Source: Chitinophaga eiseniae (GTDB lineage Bacteria > Bacteroidota > Bacteroidia > Chitinophagales > Chitinophagaceae). Taken from it: 64,000 nucleotides of DNA. The stretch covers positions 148,626 to 212,625 of the forward strand of contig NZ_FUWZ01000008.1 in NCBI RefSeq assembly GCF_900167135.1, in the 5' to 3' direction. Under the pieces are notes generated by a model. It ran no database searches. It worked only from the letters and a program-made list of their open reading frames with translations, and had not been told where the DNA came from. The position numbers and the translations under genes were made by a program. Below are positions 17,793-25,921 of the stretch, one piece after another. Positions within the stretch are counted from its first letter, which is position 1. Each line of letters begins with the position of its first letter.

Positions 17793-19478
17793 ATGTCCGA
17801 TAATAGCTATGATGCAATTGTTGTTGGTTCTGGCATCAGTGGTGGATGGGCCGCAAAAGAACTGACCGAAAAAGGGTTAAAAGTACTGATGCTGGAACGG
17901 GGTAAAGATGTAAAGCACATACAAGATTATGTAAATGCCACCAAGGGGCCATGGGAGTTTCCACACCATGGGAATATTACATTGGCGCAAAAAATAGCGA
18001 ACCCTAACCGCATCAGAGGTTTCGGACCGAGTGAAATAAATCCCGACTGGTGGGCAAACGATGCAGAAACGCCCTATTCCGAGGTAAAACAATTTAACTG
18101 GTTTCGCGGGTATCAGGTAGGAGGACGGTCCCTGTTATGGGGAAAACAAACCTACCGCTGGAGCGATATTGACTTTGAAGCCAATAGCAAGGATGGGCTG
18201 GCAGTTGACTGGCCTGTCCGGTATAAAGAGATCGCTCCATGGTACGATCATGTCGAAAAGTTCATAGGAGTTAGTGGCAGTATTGAAAATCTGCCGCAAC
18301 TACCCGATGGTCAGTTCTTACCTCCTATGGAAATGAACATTGTAGAAAAAGATATTGCAGCGCGTGTGAAAGAAGCCTATAAAGATATTGATCAACGCAG
18401 AATTATCATAGGAAGGTGTGCACATCTCACAGAGACACTGCCTGGCCGCAGCAAATGCCAGTATCGAAATAAATGCCATCTGGGTTGTCCTTTTGGCGCC
18501 TATTTTAGTACACAATCTTCCACCTTGCCCGCAGCGATGAAAACGGGGAATTTGACACTAAGGCCCTGGAGCATAGTGACGAAAGTATTATATGACAAAG
18601 ATAAAAAGCGGGCAACAGGTGTAGAAGTACTAGACGCCGAGACAAACAAAACGTATGAATTCAAAGCAAAAATCATCTTCCTGAATGCGTCTACACTTAA
18701 TAGCACATGGATATTACTCAATTCAGCCACGGACATATGGCCTGGGGGCCTCGGCAGTAGCAGCGGCGAGCTTGGACACAATCTGATGGACCATCATCTG
18801 GGTTCGGGCGCTGCCGGCAGTGTTGAGGGGTATGAGGACAAGATCGTCTATGGCCGCCGGCCCAATGGGATTTATATCCCACGCTACAGAAATTTAAATA
18901 ATGAAAAAAGAGACTATATCCGTGGATTCGGATACCAGGGCGGAGCAGGTAGAGGAAGAGGCACAAAGGCCGCAGAGGAAATAGCTGTAGGCGCAGGTTT
19001 AAAACAGGCATTGACAGAATTTGGCGGATGGAGTATATCGATCGGCGGCTTTGGAGAAGTATTGCCTTACCATGAAAATATGGTAACGCTTGACAAGACC
19101 AATAAGGACAAGTGGGGACTGAACATTTTAGCTATTGATGCAGAGTTGAAGGAGAATGAATTAAATATGCGTAAGGAGATCATCAGCGATGGGAAAGAGA
19201 TGTTGGAAAAAGCCGGCGTGAAAAATGTGCATGGATTCGATAGTAGTGGCATCATGGGACAGGGTATTCACGAGATGGGCACAGCACGCATGGGAAGCGA
19301 TCCCAAAACATCGGTATTGAATAAGTGGAATCAGTTATGGGATGCACCCAATGTATTTGTAACCGACGGTGCATTCATGACATCCGCCGGCTGTGTAAAT
19401 CCTTCATTGACGTATATGGCATTTACCGCGCGTGCAGTGGACCACGCGATAAACGAGCTAAAGAAACAGCAGATATGA
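17793..19478 (+). CDS. GMC-family oxidoreductase (catalytic subunit)
   Basis: 561 residues from the ATG at 17793 (a TTG two codons earlier is the alternative). The FAD-binding motif VVGSGISGGWAAKEL is at residues about 10-24. The C-terminal active-site region has HEMGTARMG and NPSLTYMAFTARA, giving the expected His and Asn of the glucose-methanol-choline family. Cys-containing CHLGCPFGAYFSTQSS near residue 230 is typical of the subgroup that pairs with a gluconate-2-dehydrogenase-like small subunit. No signal peptide is seen; it is probably exported in complex with the Tat-type small subunit. Likely reaction: oxidation of a sugar, glycoside or polyol, possibly at C3. Confidence 0.88.
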   Translation: MSDNSYDAIVVGSGISGGWAAKELTEKGLKVLMLERGKDVKHIQDYVNATKGPWEFPHHGNITLAQKIANPNRIRGFGPSEINPDWWANDAETPYSEVKQFNWFRGYQVGGRSLLWGKQTYRWSDIDFEANSKDGLAVDWPVRYKEIAPWYDHVEKFIGVSGSIENLPQLPDGQFLPPMEMNIVEKDIAARVKEAYKDIDQRRIIIGRCAHLTETLPGRSKCQYRNKCHLGCPFGAYFSTQSSTLPAAMKTGNLTLRPWSIVTKVLYDKDKKRATGVEVLDAETNKTYEFKAKIIFLNASTLNSTWILLNSATDIWPGGLGSSSGELGHNLMDHHLGSGAAGSVEGYEDKIVYGRRPNGIYIPRYRNLNNEKRDYIRGFGYQGGAGRGRGTKAAEEIAVGAGLKQALTEFGGWSISIGGFGEVLPYHENMVTLDKTNKDKWGLNILAIDAELKENELNMRKEIISDGKEMLEKAGVKNVHGFDSSGIMGQGIHEMGTARMGSDPKTSVLNKWNQLWDAPNVFVTDGAFMTSAGCVNPSLTYMAFTARAVDHAINELKKQQI

Positions 19479-19518
19479 ACGCGGCGTATCAAATAACGAT
19501 AGCATTAAATATCCAATC

Positions 19519-20178
19519 ATGAATAGAAGAGAAGCATTGTCATATGTGGGCATTTTGCTTGGTGGAACGATTATCGGCGCTGATGCCTTTCTTGCCGGAT
19601 GCAAGCCATCTGTAAAAAAGGAAGGGGTATTCAAGCCGGAAGACCTGGCACTGCTGGACGAAATTGCTGAAACCATTATTCCCGCGACTCCTGATTCAGG
19701 AGGTGGAAAGGCCGCTGATCTGACGATGTTTATGAGCTTAATCATTACGGATTGTTATACGGAAAATGAACGGAACGTTATTCTAAAGGGTATTGACAAA
19801 CTGAAGGAAGACTGCCTTGCAAAGCATAAAAAGGATTTTATAAACCTCACCAATTCAGAAAAAGAAACCTTTCTTACTCAATTATATGAGGAAGCCATCA
19901 GCTATGTTAAAACAGATGCCTACCATAAGGCGAAAGAGGATTTTGACAGACAACAGGACAATTGGATCAAATCAGAAAAGGAGAGAAAGAACTTTGGCGC
20001 ATCTTATTTAAGAGAGAGTTTCCCACCCCATTATTTTACAATGATAAGGCAATTAACACTTTGGGGATATTTTAGTTCTGAAGTCGGTATGACAAAAGCA
20101 CTGCGATACATCGATACACCAGGCCACTATGATGGCGCCTATCCTTATAAAAAAGGAGACAAGGCGTGGGCCATCTAA
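19519..20178 (+). CDS. Gluconate 2-dehydrogenase subunit 3-like small subunit
   Basis: 219 residues. The N-terminus MNRREALSYVGILLGG followed by AFLAGC combines a twin-arginine motif with a lipobox-like Cys. The body carries the family pattern LALLDEIAETIIPATPDSGG. In characterised relatives this subunit escorts the GMC flavoprotein through the Tat system and assists electron transfer. The gene follows the GMC gene by 40 bp, and the two should form one complex at the periplasmic side of the membrane. The C-terminal GHYDGAYPYKKGDKAW is also typical. Confidence 0.88.
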   Translation: MNRREALSYVGILLGGTIIGADAFLAGCKPSVKKEGVFKPEDLALLDEIAETIIPATPDSGGGKAADLTMFMSLIITDCYTENERNVILKGIDKLKEDCLAKHKKDFINLTNSEKETFLTQLYEEAISYVKTDAYHKAKEDFDRQQDNWIKSEKERKNFGASYLRESFPPHYFTMIRQLTLWGYFSSEVGMTKALRYIDTPGHYDGAYPYKKGDKAWAI

Positions 20179-20355
20179 TTGAACAACCGGATCTGTTCGA
20201 TAACAAAAAAATAGCCCCCCACTGCACCTGCCGCCGGGTTTGATACCGTTAACAACTAGTCAACCAGGTAGTTATTTTTTGGCCACCCGATTTAATTACA
20301 ACGAAAATACAGACACGATGAGCGTAGGGAAAGGTTCGGGCACACCAATAAAGAC

Positions 20356-20386
20356 AAAGCCCTGCAGGAATCTCCTGCAAGGCTTT
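20356..20386 (-). terminator. Intrinsic terminator of the 20414-21364 gene
   Basis: Fourteen-bp stem AAAGCCCTGCAGGA/TCCTGCAAGGCTTT with one mismatch and a 3-nt loop, 27 bp past the leftward stop codon. It could also stop rightward transcription from the GMC unit. Confidence 0.65.
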
Positions 20387-20413
20387 CATAGCCCGCCACC
20401 GTTTCCGGCGCTA

Positions 20414-21364
20414 TCAATAATAGATGTCTACGATACCGTTTGGCGTACCGTTTGCCACCACAGTAGAATGCTGCCCGCAGTCGGTCACAGGATTGGCCAC
20501 TGACCATGACAGGGGCGCCGCAGCGCCGCCTACTCTCAGGTCGATGCCACTGAACCTTGTTTTGGCGGTGTTGGGATAATTGGAGCAGGTCCCCACCCCA
20601 TACGCCTCCATGGATTCCGCGGCCCAGTACAGCGTGGGGATATTGTTTACTGTCAGGTTGATAGAAGGATACCCGGTGAAGACGGACGAGTAGCTGCGGG
20701 TGCTGCCGCTGCCGCCGATGAGGCTCATTACGCCCTGCAGGTTGGTACCCGGGTTCACGCGTATCAGGCTGCTGTATACGGTATTTCCGCCCACATACCA
20801 GTTGGCAATGGCCCAGTAGTTGCCCCCGCCGGCAGCGGAAGGCCCCCACTGCAATACCGGTTGCAGGATATTGCCGGAATTCTGCAGGCCGTTGAACAGG
20901 AAGATGGTCTGGCCCGAGATCACCGCCGGTGCAGGCGGCACGGTCCAGCTGGTGGCAAAATAAGAGATCGCTGATGAAGTGCTGTTGGTCCAGTGTGTGT
21001 AGGTGATCCAGCCGGAGCCCAGCGGGAATATGTCTTTGCCGGGCCTTGGGTTATTACCGGGATAGAACGGCGTTTTCCGGGCATCCTGTTCGATGACGCC
21101 ATAGTCCGCCAGCACTTTGCCGTTGCGGTCATACTTCCGGAGCCGGTTGCCTTCTCCGCTCAGGTATTCACCTGTTTCAACGTGGTGTACTTTTGATTTG
21201 GACACCCAGCCAACCGGCGTCAATACTTCGTCCTGATGGTTATTTGTCTGCACTTTTTCAGCAGGTGCCACTGCGTTATCAGCTGAAGTGCTGTGCTGCT
21301 CTTTCTTACAGGCAGCTAATATCATAGCACTCAACAGCAACAGGGAGATGATATGTTTGCTCAT
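20414..21364 (-). CDS. Uncharacterised secreted lipoprotein
   Basis: 316 residues with a lipoprotein signal (lipobox ILAAC, Cys 19), so probably anchored to the outer membrane. I do not recognise a family with confidence. The region after residue 100 is rich in aromatic residues and Gly/Ser (YFATSWTVPPAPAV, FLFNGLQNS, LQPVLQWGPSAAGGGNYWA), suggesting a beta-sandwich. The ISSWTVPP-like strand and the W/Y-rich sheet recall glutamic-peptidase or lectin-type sandwiches, but no catalytic Gln/Glu pair can be assigned. It is a single gene with its own terminator. Confidence 0.7.
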   Translation of the reverse strand: MSKHIISLLLLSAMILAACKKEQHSTSADNAVAPAEKVQTNNHQDEVLTPVGWVSKSKVHHVETGEYLSGEGNRLRKYDRNGKVLADYGVIEQDARKTPFYPGNNPRPGKDIFPLGSGWITYTHWTNSTSSAISYFATSWTVPPAPAVISGQTIFLFNGLQNSGNILQPVLQWGPSAAGGGNYWAIANWYVGGNTVYSSLIRVNPGTNLQGVMSLIGGSGSTRSYSSVFTGYPSINLTVNNIPTLYWAAESMEAYGVGTCSNYPNTAKTRFSGIDLRVGGAAAPLSWSVANPVTDCGQHSTVVANGTPNGIVDIYY

Positions 21365-21984
21365 AAATAGGGGATTTGGGTTAAGAAATATAAGAAATGG
21401 AGAAACGGATAGTTCGGGCTGCCACTAAAGTAAGATAAGTTACTGCGAGTGGGCAGTAGGCTTCCGGTGGCGGGGCTTCTTCTTGTATGATTTTGTTTTT
21501 TCCTGGTATTGTCTTCTCAAATCCACATTTCACCAAACGATGGCACCAACAGTCTGTTGAGCAGTGCCGGGCTCAAAACCGGTGATGTGACCCGCATGGC
21601 AGACGGAAGATCCGTCAAATCTGTCAGCCAGCTATTGGGCATTGTGAAAGAAGTGTCGTGGAAGTGTCAGCTGCGGTTGTCTGTTATCCGCCAGCAACAG
21701 CCAGTGGAGGTCGTGTTAAGACTGAAGTAACCTGTGTGGTACGGTTGTTTAAAAACAGCCGTACCCGTTGTTTGCAAAGTTGAAGTTAACCGCAGCACAC
21801 GGCAGTAATACTCTGTACGCAGCCGGAGAAGCTGCGCAGATAAAGGAAAAGAGATCCCTTTACCCCTTTTCAGGGGCTTGTTGGCATTAGTTCCTTATGA
21901 AAAAGAATGCAAAAAAACAACACTGGTATGCATGAAGAGGCCACGCAGCATTACTGCTGACAAGCACTTTCAATACATAACTGC
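21365..21984. other. 620-bp intergenic region with a PDZ-like remnant
   Basis: No intact gene is visible. It holds the leader of the lipoprotein gene (right side of 21364), a short PDZ-like open frame (21509-21730, listed separately), and about 250 bp after that with no clear ORF, promoter or hairpin. Confidence 0.5.
21509..21730 (+). pseudogene. PDZ-domain fragment
   Basis: The 73-codon frame reads AGLKTGDVTRMADGRSVKSV, then QLRLSVIRQQQPVEVVLRLK and a stop, matching the second half of a PDZ domain (GLKxGDVI..IDGxxV...L...V.R.G..). There is no ATG; the only possible start is a TTG. The carboxylate-binding loop and N-terminal strand are absent. It is best read as the 3' remnant of a larger PDZ protein gene. 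Confidence 0.45.
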
Positions 21985-22377
21985 TTATTTTGCTTTCGCC
22001 TGCCGGGTGATTTTCTGCAGACTTACGTTCTCGCTGACAGCATACACTGCGTAGAAGAACATCAGCATAAAGATGGTGTACTTGCTGGTATTAGCCCTGT
22101 TCACCACTGCATAGACGGTAATGCCTGCGAGGCAAAGCATCATTCTGCTGATCATGGCGCCGTAAACACGGAGCATAAATACACTGTTGCTTTCAGCCTC
22201 AACGCCTTTGCGGCTCATGTTGTAGGTAAATGCTGAAAGTAAGGCTAAGGCAAGGTTCCCGAAGAGTAGTACGTTGTGATGTACTCCATTGTCCAACATC
22301 CAGTCTTTGAATAAAAATAACGCGCCGTTCAATAAAATAAAAACGCTAATGACTCTAAAGTAAAATCTATCCCACAT
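21985..22377 (-). CDS. Small integral membrane protein, unknown function
   Basis: 130 residues with four likely transmembrane segments (about residues 8-24, 35-50, 72-92, 96-115) and a basic C-terminus (KITRQAKAK), giving an even-numbered helix topology. I do not recognise the family. A consensus promoter 31 bp upstream and good coding character support it as real. It stands alone between a PDZ remnant and the purEK terminator. Confidence 0.65.
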   Translation of the reverse strand: MWDRFYFRVISVFILLNGALFLFKDWMLDNGVHHNVLLFGNLALALLSAFTYNMSRKGVEAESNSVFMLRVYGAMISRMMLCLAGITVYAVVNRANTSKYTIFMLMFFYAVYAVSENVSLQKITRQAKAK

Positions 22378-22408
22378 TTCTGTTCTATAACATTTGGTAA
22401 TGAGGGCG

Positions 22409-22439
22409 CAAAGTTATGATCAAAACAATTAACTGCAAA
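22409..22439 (-). promoter_or_regulatory. Consensus Bacteroidota promoter of the small membrane protein
   Basis: On the minus strand TTTG (22436-22439) is followed after exactly 19 nt by TAACTTTG (22409-22416), the full -33/-7 consensus. The start codon lies 31 nt downstream. Confidence 0.75.
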
Positions 22440-22523
22440 ATGTCTGCAGTGAAAAAACAACCTTTTTGCATAAGAATAATGCAGTGAGAAAGGATAGTAC
22501 GGTAAGTGTTAACCGGAAGTTAA

Positions 22524-22628
22524 CATCTGAACGAGGTTACAGAGATTATGGTGGAGAACAACCTGATTGTGAAATACCGTTTACTGGAAGAAGGATATGG
22601 ATTGGTGGTGGCGTTGCAGGGTAAATAA
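22524..22628 (+). other. Short open stretch, possible gene remnant
   Basis: Thirty-four codons between two stops (HLNEVTEIMVENNLIVKYR, then LLEEGYGLVVALQGK) have good protein character, but there is no promoter and no recognisable family. It may be the tail of a lost gene. Confidence 0.2.
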
Positions 22629-22629
22629 A

Positions 22630-22654
22630 AAACCTCACGCTAAGCGTGAGGTTT
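22630..22654 (-). terminator. Intrinsic terminator of the purK-purE operon
   Basis: Perfect 11-bp stem AAACCTCACGC/GCGTGAGGTTT with a TAA loop. Read on the minus strand it runs into a TTTTTTATTT tract, 20 bp after the purE stop. Confidence 0.85.
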
Positions 22655-22674
22655 CTCTATAAAAAATATTCAAC

Positions 22675-23172
22675 TTATGCGATTTGGTCCAATGTTTCGT
22701 TTTGCTTGCTAACCTTGTCGTTATTTTCTTTTTTCAATGCTGCAAGCATCTGTCTGATGGTGCTGTTACTCGTGCCCAAAATCTGTACCGCCAATAACCC
22801 GGCATTACGGGCGCCATTAACACTCATAGTAGCGACAGGTATGTCCCCCGGCATCTGCACGATAGACAAAAGGGAATCCCAGCCATCGAGAGAGTTGGAG
22901 GATTTAATAGGTACGCCAATGACCGGCAGGGTAGTAATAGCAGCCACCATACCGGGAAGATGTGCCGCTCCGCCAGCGCCTGCGATGATGATTTTCAAAC
23001 CACGTTCTTCGGCGGTAGCTGCGTATTCAAACATTCTTTGAGGGCTTCTGTGTGCTGATACAACGCTAAACTCATACCCTATATCAAACTTCTTTAAAAC
23101 CTCTATTGCCTGACGCATAATAGGTGCATCTGAGCTACTACCCATAATAATACCTACCTCGACCTGTTTCAT
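22675..23172 (-). CDS. purE: N5-carboxyaminoimidazole ribonucleotide mutase PurE
   Basis: 165 residues, normal for class I PurE. It converts N5-CAIR to CAIR in de novo purine synthesis in the cytoplasm. Diagnostic motifs: GIIMGSSSDAPIMRQA at the N-terminus (phosphate-binding loop), VVSAHRSPQRM (active-site His near residue 42) and AGGAAHLPGMVAAITTLPVIGVP. It follows purK by 5 bp, the standard order, and ends at a strong terminator. Confidence 0.97.
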   Translation of the reverse strand: MKQVEVGIIMGSSSDAPIMRQAIEVLKKFDIGYEFSVVSAHRSPQRMFEYAATAEERGLKIIIAGAGGAAHLPGMVAAITTLPVIGVPIKSSNSLDGWDSLLSIVQMPGDIPVATMSVNGARNAGLLAVQILGTSNSTIRQMLAALKKENNDKVSKQNETLDQIA

Positions 23173-23177
23173 ATTTT

Positions 23178-24296
23178 TTAATTTAAAATTTTTCGTATTG
23201 TTTCAGCTTTGGCCATTACGTTTTCCATTGTATTGCCTGTCACCGTTACGTGTCCGATTTTTCGCCCTGGCCTGCCACCCTTTTTACCATACCAGTGAAG
23301 GTGAGCGCCGGGTATTTCCAACAGGCCCTTCAGCTTCCCTGGTCTATCCGCATTTAACGCATCGTTTTCCAGTATGTTCAGCATTAAAGACGGGAGGTGA
23401 AGTTCAGTGGCTCCCAGCGGTAGTCCGAGTATAGCACGGAGCAATTGCTCATATTGAGATGTAGTGCTGGCTTCTATGGTGTGATGACCGCTATTGTGTG
23501 GCCTTGGGGCCAGTTCATTCACTAAAAGCTTCCCATCTTTGGTGATAAACATTTCCACGGCGAGAATGCCAACCAGCTTGAGTGCTTCTGCTATTTTCCT
23601 GGCGAGCGCTGTCGCTTCCTTTACTATTTCTTCGTCCAGCTGAGCGGGCGCTATCTGATAATCAAGTATGAACTTTTCTTCAGAAAACGCCATCATCACA
23701 GGGTCATAGCACGCAACGCCGCCCTGTTCATTTCTTGCTACGATGACAGAAATTTCGTGTTTAATCTCAACTAATTCTTCTACTACACACGGCGCATCAA
23801 AAGCTGCTGCAATATCTTCTTTTGTCTTCAACACCATCACGCCATAACCATCGTACCCGTCACGACGTTTTTTCAGACAACGAGGCAACTTATTTTCGTA
23901 TTGATACAGTTCATTTTTGCCCTGGATGGCTTCGCCAGGTACTACAGGCACCCGGTGTGACAGTAAAAACTGCTTTTGCGTAAATTTGTCCTGGATCACT
24001 TCTATGGTATCAGGCGACGGAAAAACCTTTACGCCCTGCTTTTCGAGCTGACGTAAAGCAGCGATATTCACCGCTTCCTTTTCTATTGTAATAACATCAA
24101 GACCTTTACCAAACTCCAAAACGGCTTCAAAAGAAGCAGGATCGCCACAAAAAAAAGAAGAAGTATAACGTGAACAAGGTGCATGCGCGTCATTGTCCAT
24201 AAACGAAACACTGAGGCCAAAATCTATGGCATGCCGCATTAACATCGCACCCAACTGACCGCCCCCTAAAATTCCTATTTTCAAATTTTCAAGCAT
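23178..24296 (-). CDS. purK: N5-carboxyaminoimidazole ribonucleotide synthase PurK
   Basis: 372 residues from the ATG at 24296 (an upstream in-frame TTG at 24314 falls at the promoter). It is an ATP-grasp enzyme that carboxylates AIR to N5-CAIR with ATP and bicarbonate. Motifs: IGILGGGQLGAMLM (pre-ATP-grasp Rossmann part), KKRRDGYDGYGVMVL (ATP-binding loop) and NELAPRPHNSGHHTIEAS (metal/ATP-binding C-terminal core). It is the first gene of the purK-purE operon. Confidence 0.97.
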   Translation of the reverse strand: MLENLKIGILGGGQLGAMLMRHAIDFGLSVSFMDNDAHAPCSRYTSSFFCGDPASFEAVLEFGKGLDVITIEKEAVNIAALRQLEKQGVKVFPSPDTIEVIQDKFTQKQFLLSHRVPVVPGEAIQGKNELYQYENKLPRCLKKRRDGYDGYGVMVLKTKEDIAAAFDAPCVVEELVEIKHEISVIVARNEQGGVACYDPVMMAFSEEKFILDYQIAPAQLDEEIVKEATALARKIAEALKLVGILAVEMFITKDGKLLVNELAPRPHNSGHHTIEASTTSQYEQLLRAILGLPLGATELHLPSLMLNILENDALNADRPGKLKGLLEIPGAHLHWYGKKGGRPGRKIGHVTVTGNTMENVMAKAETIRKILN

Positions 24297-24311
24297 AATC
24301 TTCAATTGCCG

Positions 24312-24319
24312 CAAAGATA
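24312..24319 (-). promoter_or_regulatory. purKE -7 promoter element (TATCTTTG)
   Basis: Exact TAnnTTTG on the minus strand, 15 nt upstream of the purK ATG. A -33 box is not evident. The position argues against the TTG at 24314 as a start codon. Confidence 0.6.
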
Positions 24320-24411
24320 TAAAACTATTTCATAGTAAATGAAGGGAACAAGAGTCGTCTGCCACTAATATAGTGGCCCACCGGATTGAATCTGCCGTTT
24401 GACAGAAAACA

Positions 24412-24452
24412 AAAAGAGGCTTGCAAGTTAAAAACTTACAAGCCTCTTTTTT
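24412..24452 (-). terminator. Intrinsic terminator of tRNA-Leu
   Basis: Long stem AAAAGAGGCTTG/CAAGCCTCTTTT extended by AAGTT/AACTT with one mismatch, with T runs on both strands. It lies 4 bp past the tRNA 3' end on the minus strand. Confidence 0.8.
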
Positions 24453-24455
24453 AAG

Positions 24456-24539
24456 TGCCCAGAACTGGATTCGAACCAGCACACCCTTGCAGGCGCTGCG
24501 ACCTGAACACAGTGCGTCTACCAATTTCGCCATCTGGGC
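24456..24539 (-). tRNA. tRNA-Leu (anticodon CAG)
   Basis: 84-nt class II tRNA. The acceptor stem GCCCAGA/TCTGGGC closes with discriminator A. The D-arm is TGGCGAAATTGGTAGACGCA. The anticodon stem CTGTG/CGCAG holds the loop TTCAGGT with CAG. A long variable arm follows, and the T-arm contains GGTTCGAATCC. CCA is not encoded. Reads CUG codons. Confidence 0.95.
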
Positions 24540-24563
24540 AACTGATATTGTGATCAGGGAGCG

Positions 24564-24594
24564 CAAAGATAAGCACTCATTTTTATTCACCAAA
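24564..24594 (-). promoter_or_regulatory. Consensus Bacteroidota promoter of tRNA-Leu
   Basis: Minus strand: TTTG (24591-24594), 19-nt spacer, TATCTTTG (24564-24571), matching the full consensus. The expected start is about 18 nt before the mature tRNA 5' end. Confidence 0.8.
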
Positions 24595-24635
24595 TAAAAA
24601 GTAAAGTTTTTTTCACAATAACGAGAAAGTATGTA

Positions 24636-25040
24636 CTAATAATTATGGATAAAACTAAAGGAAGTTACGCTGAAAGCCACGCCTCCTTTGGCTACAATGT
24701 ACAGATCATGTACACCTTCCGCGTGCCGCAGATTGCCGGTCAGCTTAAGGGCGTAGGTACTGTCGCCCGTGTAGGGAATGTCCAGGGAGCCAATCATCTT
24801 GCCTTTGGGTTTGTCAATACGGAACTCCAGCTTTGACCCGCTTTTTTTATGCTCACAGGCTACTTCCACCTGAAACCCGATCTCCCCCATACTGAGGTTC
24901 ACCTGCGCAAAAGCCAGGTAGGCACCTTCCTTCATCTGAAACTCCGTGGCCCGGTTCCCCTTTTTAGCCGTCGGCTTAGCCGTCTGTCCGTAAACAGTCA
25001 GCTGCACGAAGGCAAAAACCAGGAACAACAACAGCCTCAT
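24636..25040 (-). CDS. Secreted CBM6-like carbohydrate-binding protein
   Basis: 134 residues with a signal peptide ending near VYGQ. The mature part resembles a family 6 carbohydrate-binding module: FAQVNLSMGEIGFQVEVA, then GSKLEFRIDKPKGKMIGSLDIP (the typical LELRxDxxxGxxIGxxxVP strand pair) and GVHDLYIVAKGG near the C-terminus. CBM6 modules are normally attached to glycosidases; here the module is alone, so it may be a surface sugar-binding protein. It is divergent from the TetR gene. The exact ligand cannot be assigned. Confidence 0.7.
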   Translation of the reverse strand: MRLLLFLVFAFVQLTVYGQTAKPTAKKGNRATEFQMKEGAYLAFAQVNLSMGEIGFQVEVACEHKKSGSKLEFRIDKPKGKMIGSLDIPYTGDSTYALKLTGNLRHAEGVHDLYIVAKGGVAFSVTSFSFIHNY

Positions 25041-25173
25041 AGGTTAGGATAGGTTTATCGTTTAACACAACGGGATCATTTCCCGCCCTGAAAAATAATG
25101 AAAAACTTAAAATTAAGGAATTATGTAATATTATATCAAAATGAATACATAAAATATGTGCCAGGAGAAAAAA

Positions 25174-25189
25174 TAGTACATTTGTACTA
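25174..25189 (+). promoter_or_regulatory. tetR autoregulatory operator overlapping its promoter
   Basis: Perfect 16-bp palindrome TAGTACATTTGTACTA immediately before the TetR ATG at 25190. It contains the -7 promoter element TACATTTG (25177-25184), which ends 5 nt before the start codon. Binding of the repressor here would block its own transcription. Confidence 0.7.
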
Positions 25190-25816
25190 ATGGTAGACAC
25201 AAAAGAGAAAATACGGAACGCCGCCCTCAAATTGTTCAATGATCAGGGCATCGATGTCATCACAATACGGCATATCGCCAAAGACCTGGACATCAGCCAC
25301 GGCAATCTCCAGTATCACTATAAAAACACCAATGACATCATCCTGGTACTCTTCAACGAGCTTAACGATGGCTTCTCCCGTGTTTTTATGCAACGGGAGA
25401 CCATCCAACACATCACCCTGGACCATTTCCGGCAATGGATAACAGCGCTGATTGAACTCATATGGCAATACCGCTTTATCTTCCTCCATTTCGTAGAGGT
25501 GACCCGCCGCGTACCGGAAATCAAAACCATTTACAACAGCTGGGACAAAGCCCGCGAGGAGCAGTTCCTCCTCCTCTTCAACACGCTTATCAAAGAAGAC
25601 ATCTTCCGGAATGACATTCCCTCCCACATCTGGAAAAACCTCATCATCCAACAATACATCATGGCAGACTTCGCCCTGTCGCACAATGAAATCAAAATGC
25701 ACCTCAAAGGCAAAAAAGCCGTCCAGTACTACAGCCAGGTCCTGTTCAACCAGTTCTACCCCTACCTCACCGCCAAAGGACGCAGACAGGCTGACGAACA
25801 TCAGTCCGCCAACTGA
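25190..25816 (+). CDS. TetR-family transcriptional regulator
   Basis: 208 residues. The N-terminal HTH (residues about 5-50) reads IRNAALKLFNDQGIDVITIRHIAKDLDISHGNLQYHYKN, the standard TetR pattern (quoted in part: AKDLDISHGNLQYHY). The C-terminal ligand-binding domain is divergent and rich in aromatic residues. A perfect palindrome over its promoter indicates autorepression. The next gene, a baeRF-family protein, starts 106 bp downstream on the same strand and may be coregulated. The inducer is unknown. Confidence 0.9.
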   Translation: MVDTKEKIRNAALKLFNDQGIDVITIRHIAKDLDISHGNLQYHYKNTNDIILVLFNELNDGFSRVFMQRETIQHITLDHFRQWITALIELIWQYRFIFLHFVEVTRRVPEIKTIYNSWDKAREEQFLLLFNTLIKEDIFRNDIPSHIWKNLIIQQYIMADFALSHNEIKMHLKGKKAVQYYSQVLFNQFYPYLTAKGRRQADEHQSAN

Positions 25817-25921
25817 CCCTTGTCATTTTTCAGGTGCGCATTTCCACGCATTTTTGTATGGTAAAACGCGATAAACATTACCGGTTGCGGATTGTTTAAC
25901 ACCAGAAAAACCAAGGATACT

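Noticed and set aside
24641..24836. Plus-strand frame of 63 codons next to tRNA-Leu
   Set aside because: Antisense to the CBM6-like gene and without coding features.
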